In this document: positions 16,871 to 25,471 of the stretch, one piece after another
How the letters are laid out: every line of letters begins with the position of its first letter
Numbering within the stretch: position 1 is the first letter of the stretch
NCBI GenBank assembly: GCA_025457965.1
Contig: JALOTJ010000010.1
Coordinates: forward strand, 1 to 44,305
DNA: 44,305 nucleotides
Origin: Spirochaetota bacterium
GTDB taxonomy: Bacteria; Spirochaetota; UBA4802; UBA5368
Direction: 5' to 3'
Notes under the pieces: model-generated
Database searches by the model: none
Told to the model about the DNA's origin: nothing
What the model saw: only the letters and a program-made list of their open reading frames with translations
Program-made: the position numbers and the translations under genes

Positions 16871-19126
16871 TTAGCGAAAAAATTTCACGATGGTAGGCCA
16901 GCCGTTGATCGTTACGGCGTTGCCGAAGTCCTTCTTGATGACAAAATCGCTCTCCTGCCTGATCTTCGCCCTGAATGGCAGGTTGATCATGATCTCGGGC
17001 GGGACGAATTTCGGCAGATCGATGAACCTGTACTGCACCTCGCTCCCCGAGGAGACGACCTTGAAGCTTATCGGGCCGAAGCGCGACGGGGCATCCTGTA
17101 CCACGATCTCCGAGCCCGGGCGAAACCACTCCTCACGCGGCGCCGGCAGCACATCCAGCCGGTTCTCAAAGTCCATAAACAGCATGTTGCGCATCGTCAG
17201 GGCGAACGCCGCCATCGCCTCGACCGAATCGCCGTCACCCATTATACCGGCCCCCGAACCGGGGTGAAGTATCTCCTGTAAACAGAAGCGCTTCCCACCC
17301 CTTCTCATAAATTCGCTTATAAGCCCGTGATACCGCATATCGCGGCAAAAGATGAGGTTCGAGGCGAACAGGAGGGACAGCACCGTATCCCAGCCACCGA
17401 GCGCCCGTACATAGAGCGGCACGCCGCCGTACAGTTCCGCCAATCCGCTGACCATTGTGCCGAGTTCGTCCGTGGAGAGTTCCTCTATCCTGTATGGATA
17501 GCCGGCCGCGGCCATGTATCCGGCCGCCCCGCCGCCGTCCAGGCGCTCGTCGGGATTACCGGACACGGCCTTTCCTTCTCCCCCGGGAAACAATGTACGG
17601 ACCTCCGCGGCTATGATGCCACCCAGCCGCTTCGCCTCTTTCGAGAACCTGTTTTCATCGCCGAAAAGTCCCATACAGCGCGCGAGATAGGAATACTGGC
17701 GAAGGGCGTTGCAGATCAACACGAGGTCGTAGACGTGAGGCGAAGCCGTGAGATAAAAGCCGAGGGAGTTGCCTCCCTCACGGCGAGAGACCGATTTAAC
17801 CCCGCTGGCATAATCGCACAGTGATCCGGCCGCTGTTTTCAGCGCCGCATAACCCTTCCGGAGGTAATCCAGATCGCGCGAGTGGATGAAGCAGTCCGCG
17901 AACGCCGAAACAAGGTAGGCGACGCCGATATTCCGCTTAAACGACGGCTCGACGACCCCCTCAAAACGCGGCATGATCGAGCGGATTATTCCCTCGGCTT
18001 CCGAATGGTACCCCATCCGGTTGCACGCGCAGACCATAAGGCACGAGCGCTTCATCGCCACCGAATCAAAATCGCGTCTTCCCGCTCCGGTCTCGCGGTT
18101 GATCGCGTTGAGCAGGGAAAGCTTGGACGCGTAAAGCCAGCGCACGACCGGTTCTTCCGGGAAGGAAAGTTTAATCCCGCTTTTTATTCTGAGGCCGGCG
18201 AAAGCGCCGAATTCCTCGGCAGCGCGCGCGTAATTAAACCGCGAAGGGGCTATCGCGTTCCTCCGCGAAAGGCTGACCCGGAGGTGGATCTTCCGCGAGC
18301 CCTTCTGGAGAACGTACCCGAGCGCGAGCGTGGCCATGCCGAACTCGCACGAGGCCTTAAGCGCGTCCCGCGAGCCGGCGACCGGGGTCAGGTCACCGGA
18401 CAGGCCGGAACCGTTCGTAACGAAATCAGGCCTGGCCTCCATCACCGCGCGTTCTGAACCGTCGATCCTCACCGTTCTCGAGTCCTTTCTGTATTCGATC
18501 TCGCCGACCGTACCCAGTAGGGTTGTGTCATACGGTCGAAACACCAGCAGCAGGAGTGCGCCATCGGACTTTTTAGGCAAGAAGGACTCGAGCGCGACAA
18601 CGGCCTCGTCAACGCCCGTGCGCGCGCCGAACACCGTCTGGGTCAGGCCGAATTCCTTTTCCTTCCATCCGGTTTTTATGATGGAGGTAAGGGGGTCCCG
18701 TTCCTGCTCAATCCCGCCGGCAAGATCCTGGGGTCTGAAAACACGTTGCCCGATAACGACCCAGGTTTCCACCGACCATCCCGCGTAGGTTGGAGAGAGC
18801 ATGCCTGACGTATCGATCCGCAATGCATCGCTCGAGAGAAGGTTGGTAAAATACAACCAGTCCCTGTTGGAGTGATTGGCGAGCTGGGGCGGCAGTATGC
18901 CGCTCCCCGATCGGGATGCCCCGTCCGCAAGCCGGTTTACCCAGTACGGCCAGCGGTACGATGAAAACCTCTGAAAGAGAAGATAATTACGAATGCCCGT
19001 GCCGATTCCCGCCGTCATCGAGACGAGCTTGTCGCGGTCGATGAAAGCGGGAATGTCACCCGCGAAGCCCCCGCCGACGGCACTGTGGGGCTTTTCGCGC
19101 ATCCGGAAAATCCCATTAATGCTCAT
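16871..19126 (-). CDS. Uncharacterised 751-residue protein, possibly six-hairpin glycosidase-like
   Basis: I do not recognise this family securely. There is no signal peptide or membrane segment, so a cytoplasmic location is likely. The first half is beta-rich (about 60-290; for example AGWSVETWVVIGQRVF). The second half (about 320-640) is helical with repeated hydrophobic/aromatic hairpins, such as RWLYASKLSLLNAINRETG and GVAYLVSAFADCFIHSRDLDYL, and a short beta-rich tail follows. A beta-sandwich followed by an alpha/alpha barrel is the layout of several glycoside hydrolases and phosphorylases, but I cannot point to catalytic acids. It lies 16 bases after the STAS gene and 26 before the TPR paralogue A, so it belongs to the operon. 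Confidence 0.6.
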   Translation of the reverse strand: MSINGIFRMREKPHSAVGGGFAGDIPAFIDRDKLVSMTAGIGTGIRNYLLFQRFSSYRWPYWVNRLADGASRSGSGILPPQLANHSNRDWLYFTNLLSSDALRIDTSGMLSPTYAGWSVETWVVIGQRVFRPQDLAGGIEQERDPLTSIIKTGWKEKEFGLTQTVFGARTGVDEAVVALESFLPKKSDGALLLLVFRPYDTTLLGTVGEIEYRKDSRTVRIDGSERAVMEARPDFVTNGSGLSGDLTPVAGSRDALKASCEFGMATLALGYVLQKGSRKIHLRVSLSRRNAIAPSRFNYARAAEEFGAFAGLRIKSGIKLSFPEEPVVRWLYASKLSLLNAINRETGAGRRDFDSVAMKRSCLMVCACNRMGYHSEAEGIIRSIMPRFEGVVEPSFKRNIGVAYLVSAFADCFIHSRDLDYLRKGYAALKTAAGSLCDYASGVKSVSRREGGNSLGFYLTASPHVYDLVLICNALRQYSYLARCMGLFGDENRFSKEAKRLGGIIAAEVRTLFPGGEGKAVSGNPDERLDGGGAAGYMAAAGYPYRIEELSTDELGTMVSGLAELYGGVPLYVRALGGWDTVLSLLFASNLIFCRDMRYHGLISEFMRRGGKRFCLQEILHPGSGAGIMGDGDSVEAMAAFALTMRNMLFMDFENRLDVLPAPREEWFRPGSEIVVQDAPSRFGPISFKVVSSGSEVQYRFIDLPKFVPPEIMINLPFRAKIRQESDFVIKKDFGNAVTINGWPTIVKFFR

Positions 19127-19142
19127 TTGAATGAACCCCGGT

Positions 19143-19478
19143 TCAGAAATGCCTGAGCGCCTCTTCCTCCGTTTCGTACACTTCGAACATATCCATGAGC
19201 TCCACGACCTCGAATATCTTCTTGACCGCGTTATTCATGTTGCAGAGTTCAAGCTTGCGTTTGGATTCCTTGAGCACCCTCATGGTGGAAACGAAGATCC
19301 TCAGGCCCGAACTGCTCATATATTCAACCTGTCCCAGGTTGAGAAGCAGGCTGCACTGCGCTTCCTGCTCGATTATCCTGTTGATTTCCTTCTCCACATC
19401 GGCGGACACATGGACATCAAGTTTCCCGTGCAGGTAAATTACGATGACGTTATCGACTTTTCTGGTTTTAAGATCCAT
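19143..19478 (-). CDS. STAS-domain protein (anti-sigma factor antagonist type)
   Basis: The 111-residue protein is a single STAS domain: VIVIYLHGKLDVHVSADVEKEI, then LLLNLGQVEYMSSSGLRIFV, in which the serine at MSSSG is the site phosphorylated in SpoIIAA/RsbV-type antagonists. A good GGGAGG precedes the ATG. Such proteins switch partner binding according to phosphorylation by a GHKL serine kinase and removal by a PP2C phosphatase. Neither partner is in this operon; the nearest GHKL domain in the window is in the HDOD fusion at 10864-12369. It is a middle gene of the TPR/pseudo-patatin operon and may be its regulatory input. Confidence 0.92.
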   Translation of the reverse strand: MDLKTRKVDNVIVIYLHGKLDVHVSADVEKEINRIIEQEAQCSLLLNLGQVEYMSSSGLRIFVSTMRVLKESKRKLELCNMNNAVKKIFEVVELMDMFEVYETEEEALRHF

Positions 19479-19588
19479 TTATTCCTCCCCGATTTTAGCC
19501 GTTACGCCGCGAAACCGGAACAATCCGGACTCCCCGGATGCAGGACCGGGGTGCGTTTTTCCGGCTTTCGTGATCCCCGGCAATCAGC

Positions 19589-20035
19589 TCACTCTTCGCC
19601 TGAACGGGCGGACTTTCTCGTAATCGCGAGCGCCGCCGCCGTAATGACAAGCACAAACAAAAACATCACCCCCAGCGCCACCGCCAGCGTATGCTGAAAG
19701 GCAAGCCCGTTTTTGATAAGAACCCATGACGCCAGAAGCGGAAATAAAATTCCCGTAAAATAAACCAGCCCCCTGTACCTGAGCGGGTCAAAGAGCGGCA
19801 GTACCATCGATGCTCCCGCTGAAAACACCATCGCCGCAAAGCCCCGTGTGACAAAATAAAGGGGAGCGACGAAGGCGTCGTATTTGATCTGATTAAACCA
19901 GTCCTCGGCCAGCGGCAGACCCAGGAGGGATCCGACGAAAAGCGGCGACAGATAAAATGCGATGCCGGCGGTGATATACAACACACCGCTGACCAGAATG
20001 ACCACCTGCAGGATGTTCGTCAGCTTCGAACGCAT
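19589..20035 (-). CDS. Four-helix integral membrane protein of unknown function
   Basis: The 148-residue product has four clear hydrophobic segments: about 10-35 (LQVVILVSGVLYITAGIAFYL), 55-85, 90-108 and 115-138 (LAVALGVMFLFVLVITAAALAI). It ends in a short charged tail. No family motif is recognised. The start has AAGGAGA at ideal spacing. Gaps of 66 bases to the upstream pseudo-patatin gene and 110 bases to the downstream STAS gene are the widest in this operon, so a transcript break is possible here. The 19532-19551 interval between it and the STAS gene holds a CCCCGG/CCGGGG hairpin. Confidence 0.72.
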   Translation of the reverse strand: MRSKLTNILQVVILVSGVLYITAGIAFYLSPLFVGSLLGLPLAEDWFNQIKYDAFVAPLYFVTRGFAAMVFSAGASMVLPLFDPLRYRGLVYFTGILFPLLASWVLIKNGLAFQHTLAVALGVMFLFVLVITAAALAITRKSARSGEE

Positions 20036-20101
20036 CGATCTCTCCTTAGTCTGTTTTCCGCACCGGATACGGCGCCCCGAGGGCCGGCCATTCCGTTAAT
20101 G

Positions 20102-21928
20102 TTACAGTCCGTGTTCCTTCAACAATTTATTCGAGAGCTCGTCCGAAAGTTCCAGTATTTTTTTCAAATTATACTCGCTTTCGTCGATTTCAATTACGAT
20201 GTTTTTCGATGTAATTCCGCCAGGACGGCCTTCCGGCAGTAAAAGAGAGCAATGGTCCAGATAACGGTCGTAAAACTTTAAAACCCGCCTGTCGCGGAAG
20301 CGGAGCCTGCCCCGGTTTCGCACCGATACCGAGAGAACCTCGTCAACGTCGGTACGGAGCAGTTCCTCGGGGCGCACCCTTCTCCGCGGGAAGCCGGAGT
20401 GATACAGACCCCCGGCAATCCCCACGGACTCGCAGACCGGATGGAGCATAAACGAGGCCGCCATGCATTCCGCGAGGCCGCCCGTACTGAAGACGCGAAC
20501 CCCCTCCCCGCGCTCGTCCGCCAGCATGGCAGTGGGCAGGCTCCTGAGCATCTCGATGCGGGCCGAACCGGCCAGTTCGCGGGCATGGCGGGCCGCTCCA
20601 GCGCTCTTGATGATGAACTCATCGGGAAAGGTGATGCCGAGCATGGCGTTGATGCGTTCCTCCGAGAAAAAAGACTCCACCGCTTTAAGAAAGGATTCGT
20701 CATCCTCCATAAGCGCGTAAAGAGCAGCGAGACAGTAGCTCATGCCGGAAGAATAAAGAAGGTCGACTTTCCTGCCGGCACGCTGGTAGGCCGCGAGAAA
20801 ACCCGCGTAGGCCACGGAATCGGCGAGTCTCGTTTCAAGCACCATGCCGCGCTTCCTGCCCCGTATGAACTCCATGAACTCCGCGGCGTTCTCGCCGCCG
20901 GTGAGCTCCTTCAGGGTTTCGTGCGCGGGGGCCTTTTTCGTAACGCCAAGGTCCTCGAGAATAATGCCGCCCTCGAACGAACGCGTGGAGCGCGCGTGGA
21001 AGGCGTTGAGCGTGTACAGTACCCGCTGCCCATCGCGAAGGCCCGAGTCGAGCAGCGGATAGAGCGCCCTCCGTTCCTTCGGGCTCGTTACAATCGGGAA
21101 GATGACATCGGACAATTCGAAGACCCTGTCGCGCAGTTCGTCGTCGCGCCCGGACAGGTCTATGACGATAAACCGGTATTCCCGCGACAGCGCGAAGAGG
21201 ATAGGCGAGAGTATTTCCGGGTTGACCCTGACCCTGGAGCCAAAGGCGATGTTCATGAGAGAGAGGTTGTCGTCGACCGATTCGATACGCTCATCAATGA
21301 ACAAATCGGCGGCGAGGTCCTCCTCGTCCTTCTGGGATACGGCCGTGGTGATCTTTCTTTCAAAGATATTGAACACCGAGTCGCCGGTATACGATACGTC
21401 GAGAATTATCGTCTTCCCCTCGCGTGCGCAGCAAAGGCCGAGAAAAGACGAGAGCAGGGACTTCCCCGAAGCTTCCGTCCGGCCGAACACCGTTATAATC
21501 CGCGCCGCCCTGCCACCGTACTTCTTTGCCACGGACGAGAGCTCGAATCCCATCGCGCCGACGGTGCGCAGATATCCGCGCATGGCCTTGTAGGAATTGA
21601 GGAAAAAACGGTAGACGCTTTTAACCTCGAACACAAAGAGAGATGAATCAACGAGCGCCCGCACCTGCCCGCGGTGTCGGTTCTGCGTAAAGGGGATGTC
21701 GCCGAAGAACGAGCCCGGCGCCATGCAGACGACCTCGCCCCGTCCGGGGGCTTCCATCTCGAAGAGCCCCGTTATCACCACGCCGAGGGAGTTGTCTCTG
21801 CCGGGATCGAAAATCTTTCCGCGCTGAACGTTAACGATTCGCCCGGCGCCGCGCAGACGTCCGATTTCCTCGTCCCTGCAATGGCGGAAGAGGGGAATGT
21901 CGCTCAGGATATGATCGATAAAATCCAT
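20102..21928 (-). CDS. Cyclic nucleotide-binding, P-loop and patatin-like pseudoenzyme fusion
   Basis: The 608-residue protein has three parts. Residues 1-125 are a cyclic nucleotide-binding fold (IPLFRHCRDEEIGRLRGAG, then GSFFGDIPFTQNRHRGQVRAL). Residues 140-345 form a ParA/MinD-like P-loop domain with TEASGKSLLSSFLG (151-164), GKTIILDVSYTGDS and FIVIDLSG. Residues 355-550 align with patatin-like lipases in order, but the GGGxRG oxyanion loop reads LETRLADS, the GxSxG nucleophile reads SSGMS (393-397) and the DG(A/G) dyad partner reads AGG (505-507). Lipase activity is therefore unlikely. The order resembles bacterial relatives of neuropathy target esterase. It lies 15 bases after TPR paralogue B. 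A nucleotide-gated scaffold or sensor role is inferred. Confidence 0.75.
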   Translation of the reverse strand: MDFIDHILSDIPLFRHCRDEEIGRLRGAGRIVNVQRGKIFDPGRDNSLGVVITGLFEMEAPGRGEVVCMAPGSFFGDIPFTQNRHRGQVRALVDSSLFVFEVKSVYRFFLNSYKAMRGYLRTVGAMGFELSSVAKKYGGRAARIITVFGRTEASGKSLLSSFLGLCCAREGKTIILDVSYTGDSVFNIFERKITTAVSQKDEEDLAADLFIDERIESVDDNLSLMNIAFGSRVRVNPEILSPILFALSREYRFIVIDLSGRDDELRDRVFELSDVIFPIVTSPKERRALYPLLDSGLRDGQRVLYTLNAFHARSTRSFEGGIILEDLGVTKKAPAHETLKELTGGENAAEFMEFIRGRKRGMVLETRLADSVAYAGFLAAYQRAGRKVDLLYSSGMSYCLAALYALMEDDESFLKAVESFFSEERINAMLGITFPDEFIIKSAGAARHARELAGSARIEMLRSLPTAMLADERGEGVRVFSTGGLAECMAASFMLHPVCESVGIAGGLYHSGFPRRRVRPEELLRTDVDEVLSVSVRNRGRLRFRDRRVLKFYDRYLDHCSLLLPEGRPGGITSKNIVIEIDESEYNLKKILELSDELSNKLLKEHGL

Positions 21929-21943
21929 TCGCCGTTTCGCTTT

Positions 21944-23302
21944 TCAGGCTTCGGCGGATTTCAACAGCCGGACAATATCGGCCTTGCCGAGAAGATCGAT
22001 GGGCCGCGTACTCGCGAATTCGGCCGCCATCTGCGAGTAATCGCCGGTGCTGACGACTATGACGCGCGTGGCATTGCGCGGCTTCATGCTTTCGTGGAGT
22101 TTCCTTAGCAGCTTGTCCGACACCGTTTCGGTCGTGCGCAGGATGCGCACGATCCTGTTGCTCATGCGGGTGTTACGCCATTTCCCTTCGGTCTCGGTGG
22201 CGAGGATGTCTATCTCGGAATCGCTGATTATCTCTATGTCCATGACGGTAAGCCCCAGCGATTCGGCTATCTTTCTGCAGGTGTGCTCGAACTGGGCGAG
22301 CCCCGCTATCATGAAGTCCTTGACACGGTCGTCCTGCCTGAAGTCCGAATACGCGCGCAGCTTTTCCTGAACATCGCGGAAATTCTTGTTCACCGAGGCG
22401 ATCTGCTCCCAGTTTGAGATCGCCGACTGCAGATCGCGCACGTTTTCCTGCGACGAGGCCAGGAAGTAACGCAGGTTGAGTTCGGTATCGCTCCCCCGCT
22501 TGGCATACTTGATCCCCCGCTCGAACTCGATTATCGCTTTGGGGAAAAGCTCTTTCTCGTGATAGCAGGTGCCCTTGGCCAGAAAGCACTTTACTTTTAT
22601 GTCCTCGCTCTTCTGAGCGGTCTCGAATTCCTTGATCGCCCACTCGTAGTCGCCGACCTGCCGGAGGACCAGGCCGAGGAAATAATGGGCCTTGAAGTTA
22701 CCCTGGTCTATCTTGATTGCCTCGAGGAACATCTGCTTGGCCTCGTTATAGGAGGCGTTGCGGTAAAGCACCTGGCCAAGGTAATAATATGACATGTCGT
22801 GTCGGTTGTTGTTGGCGATGCTTTTCTTGAAGTACGCGGCGGACCTGTCGATCGCCCCCGAGTCGAAAAGCATCATGCCGAGCTGAAAGAAATTTTCATA
22901 GTTTAAAGGGTCTATCTTTGTAAGAATGAGGTATTCCTTTTTGGCGTCCTCGACGGCGTTACGCTCCCTGAATATCCTGGCGAGCTTCGAGCGCACGTTC
23001 ACCTCGTTCACCTTGTCATCGAAGCGCGAGATCTTGAGCACCTGGCGGTATTCGAGGATTGCGAACTGCGGGTTGTTTTCCCTGATATACGCTTCAGCCA
23101 GAAGGTAATGCGCATAAGCGTTGCGGTCGTCCTTTTCAAGTATCGCGTTCAGCTTTTTGATTGCGAGTTTCGTCTGCCCAATCTCGATCATCTTGGCTAT
23201 TTCTTCGATCTTGCGGGGAAAAATGTAGGTGCTGAAGATGTAAAGGCCGAAAATGCTGAGCATTATGAAAAAGACAAATATTATTACATAGGTCACTATC
23301 AT
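21944..23302 (-). CDS. Membrane-anchored TPR protein with degenerate Mrr-like C-domain (paralogue B)
   Basis: The 452-residue protein has an N-terminal membrane anchor (about 3-30), TPR helices from about 35 to 320 (for example YYYLGQVLYRNASYNEAKQM), and a C-terminal domain of about 340-448. It shares with paralogue A the early pattern LKISRF...VNVRSKLARIF against LRIGKF...LDVQKKLAHAY. In the end domain EIDILATE (Asp365) matches GVDFMATS and VIVVSTGDYSQMAAEF matches GIFVTTVDLTEPAK. The Mrr QxK motif is replaced (RIVRILRT), so it is probably non-catalytic. The ending LLGKADIVRLLK is Mrr-like. It starts 36 bases after the coiled-coil gene. Confidence 0.78.
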   Translation of the reverse strand: MIVTYVIIFVFFIMLSIFGLYIFSTYIFPRKIEEIAKMIEIGQTKLAIKKLNAILEKDDRNAYAHYLLAEAYIRENNPQFAILEYRQVLKISRFDDKVNEVNVRSKLARIFRERNAVEDAKKEYLILTKIDPLNYENFFQLGMMLFDSGAIDRSAAYFKKSIANNNRHDMSYYYLGQVLYRNASYNEAKQMFLEAIKIDQGNFKAHYFLGLVLRQVGDYEWAIKEFETAQKSEDIKVKCFLAKGTCYHEKELFPKAIIEFERGIKYAKRGSDTELNLRYFLASSQENVRDLQSAISNWEQIASVNKNFRDVQEKLRAYSDFRQDDRVKDFMIAGLAQFEHTCRKIAESLGLTVMDIEIISDSEIDILATETEGKWRNTRMSNRIVRILRTTETVSDKLLRKLHESMKPRNATRVIVVSTGDYSQMAAEFASTRPIDLLGKADIVRLLKSAEA

Positions 23303-23338
23303 CGTCTTTATCTATACCCCGGCTGTTTCGGTCGACAT

Positions 23339-23659
23339 TCAGGCGTCACGGCGCTGCTCGCGAAGAAGCCTGTTCTGCTCCTCGAGCGCGCTGATTTTGG
23401 AAAAGGCTTCCATAAGCTCCGACCTGCCGAGCTGGGAGACGCTTTCCTGCGCACGGGCCGTCTCGGTCGCGAGCTTCAACTCCACACGCGAGTATTCCAC
23501 TATATTTTCGTACATCGAGATAATCTTCTGCGCGTTATCGAGCTCCATTTCGTTGAGCTTGAGGACATTTTCATAACCGCTTACCATTTTCCGGTAGTGT
23601 TCAAGCTCGCCCTTCAGGTCTTCAATCTCCTTTTTCAGGCCTGCCACGTCCTCGCTCAT
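23339..23659 (-). CDS. Short coiled-coil protein, first gene of the operon
   Basis: The ATG at 23659 has GAGGTG just upstream and is preferred to the longer ORF start, giving 106 residues. Almost the whole chain is heptad-like helix (VAGLKKEIEDLKGELEHYRK at the start, SALEEQNRLLREQRRDA at the end), with no membrane segment. Nothing further can be assigned. It is the promoter-proximal gene of the minus-strand cluster and may be a dimeric adaptor for the TPR proteins encoded next. Confidence 0.75.
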   Translation of the reverse strand: MSEDVAGLKKEIEDLKGELEHYRKMVSGYENVLKLNEMELDNAQKIISMYENIVEYSRVELKLATETARAQESVSQLGRSELMEAFSKISALEEQNRLLREQRRDA

Positions 23660-23759
23660 CGTCACACCTCGATGTCCTGTTAATAGGTTCGGCACGTATC
23701 CGTCGATTGTTCATCGTTTTCCGGCCCGCGGCCCAGGCGCCGTTGCCAAGAAATTAATA

Positions 23760-23789
23760 TTGACAAATGCCCCACCACCGGCCCATTAT
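23760..23789 (+). promoter_or_regulatory. Sigma-70-type promoter for tRNA-Ala
   Basis: A perfect TTGACA (23760-23765) is followed after 18 bases by CATTAT (23784-23789), 30 bases before the tRNA. This is the clearest promoter in the window. Confidence 0.75.
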
Positions 23790-23819
23790 CCTCAACGTTC
23801 AAAACGAACGGAAGCACCC

Positions 23820-23892
<73 letters not shown>

Positions 23893-23937
23893 CACCCTCC
23901 CGAGTATGATCACAATTCCGGCGCACTGTCAAGATAA

Positions 23938-25185
23938 TTACTTCCCGCCCGGGGTCCGTTCAATCCGGTGGATTACGAGGCCGCTGCGAAGCTTCGGCTC
24001 AAACCAGGTCGATTTGGGCGGCATGAGGCCCCCGTTGTCGGCGACTGCTATGAGCTCCTCTATCGATGTGGGATAAAGCGAAAAGGCCACGGCGAAACCC
24101 CCTTCCCGCACCAGCCTTTCGAGCTCGGCGAGCCCCCGCATCCCTCCAACAAAATCTATGCGCATATCCTTCCTTGGGTCGCCGATTCCAAGCAGTGGTT
24201 CGAGCACAGTGGTCTGTAAAACGGAGACGTCCAGACGCGCGACGATATCGCCCTCCGGCTGGAAGCGGGGGGCGAGGAGCATCCACCGCCCGCCGAGGTA
24301 CATGCAGAAGCGACGGGGCCCCGGCGGTGTTCCGGATGCGGTCTCTTCTATGGAGTAGCTCCGGCCGAGCCGTTCGAGAAATTCGTCGGCGCTCTGGCCG
24401 TTGAGATCGCGCACCACCCGATTGTACGGCAGGATTTTCAACTGGTCGTGAGGAAAGACAACGGCGAGAAAGCGGTTGTACTCCTCCTCGCCGGTATGGT
24501 TCGGATTGGCCTTCCGGCGCTCCAGGCCGACCTTGACCGCCGAGGCGGCCCGGTGATGACCGTCGGCGATATACACCGCCCGCGAATGTAAAAGCTCTTT
24601 AAACGAAGCGATGAGTCCGCCGTCATCTATGCGGCGAAGGATATGGCGTATGCCGTCTTCGGCGGTAAAATCGACCTCGGGGGCGGCTTCCAGCGCCCGG
24701 GTGAAAAGCGGCCGGCCAGCGCCGTTCTCGCGGTAGAAGGTGAAGACCAGTCCCGTCTGCGCGCTCAGGTTGTCAAGATGGCGCATCCTGTCGCGCTCCT
24801 TGTCCTCGCGGGTGAGCTCGTGCTTCTTTATCCGGTCTTCGAGGTAATCGTCGATTTCAAGACAGCCGACGATTCCAGTCTGCTCGCGTCCGCCCATGAC
24901 AAGGGTATACAGGTACAGGCCCGGCCTCTCATCGCCGCGCAGCACGCCATTGCCGATAAACCGTTCGAAGTTCTCCCGGGCCTTCGCGTAGACGCTGTCG
25001 TCGTACAGCGAAACGCCCGCGGGAAAATCGATCTCGGGCTTTGATATATGGAAAAAGCTGTGCGGCCTGTCTTTCGCGATCGCGCGCGCCTCCTCCGATG
25101 AAACCACGTCGTACGGCAGCTCAGCCACCTGCGGCGCGAGCGCCCTTTCCGGACGCAGACCCGCGAATTCCCGTATTCTTGCCAT
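23938..25185 (-). CDS. DUF1015 family protein
   Basis: The start was set at the ATG at 25185 (415 residues), because the MARIREFAGLRPERALAPQVAELPYD opening is the family's usual N-terminus. The conserved core includes ELTREDKERDRMRHLDNLSAQTGLVF and AVYIADGHHRAASA. The DGHHR box resembles the ParB/Srx-fold kinase motif, and archaeal free-serine kinases are distant relatives, so a small-molecule kinase role is conceivable but not shown. It ends shortly after tRNA-Ala and is divergent from the site-2 protease gene. Confidence 0.9.
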   Translation of the reverse strand: MARIREFAGLRPERALAPQVAELPYDVVSSEEARAIAKDRPHSFFHISKPEIDFPAGVSLYDDSVYAKARENFERFIGNGVLRGDERPGLYLYTLVMGGREQTGIVGCLEIDDYLEDRIKKHELTREDKERDRMRHLDNLSAQTGLVFTFYRENGAGRPLFTRALEAAPEVDFTAEDGIRHILRRIDDGGLIASFKELLHSRAVYIADGHHRAASAVKVGLERRKANPNHTGEEEYNRFLAVVFPHDQLKILPYNRVVRDLNGQSADEFLERLGRSYSIEETASGTPPGPRRFCMYLGGRWMLLAPRFQPEGDIVARLDVSVLQTTVLEPLLGIGDPRKDMRIDFVGGMRGLAELERLVREGGFAVAFSLYPTSIEELIAVADNGGLMPPKSTWFEPKLRSGLVIHRIERTPGGK

Positions 25186-25471
25186 GTTTTTCAGGTTCTC
25201 CCGATTATATATGCCGTCCGACCGACCCGCCGGGGGATGGTGAGGTGCAGTTCGCGGGTCAATCCGCCATTCGTGGCGATAAATCCGCTGAACGACCACC
25301 GGTCTTTCGACTCGTTCTGTAATCCGGCAATTGTGCCGGTGCGAGGCTTTTTTTCAAGAAATAATTGGCGTGCGGACGCGCTCTGCCGGCGATATCCGTG
25401 TAACAATCCGGCGGCCCGGAACACCGAACAGGAGGCCGCCGTCGGGCCCATTCCCCTTCGAGAGAGGCTTC
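25186..25471. other. Divergent intergenic region with a hairpin and T-run
   Basis: No supported gene lies here; the listed ORFs overlap the flanking true genes in other frames. A CCGGCA/TGCCGG hairpin with a four-base loop (25324-25339) is followed eight bases later by seven T (25348-25354) on the plus strand. This resembles a terminator but has no known plus-strand gene before it. Confidence 0.4.

Noticed and set aside
16845-17129. Upstream extension of TPR paralogue A in the ORF track
   Set aside because: The extra 95 residues overlap the end of the 751-residue gene, look like out-of-frame coding sequence, and would hide the membrane anchor.
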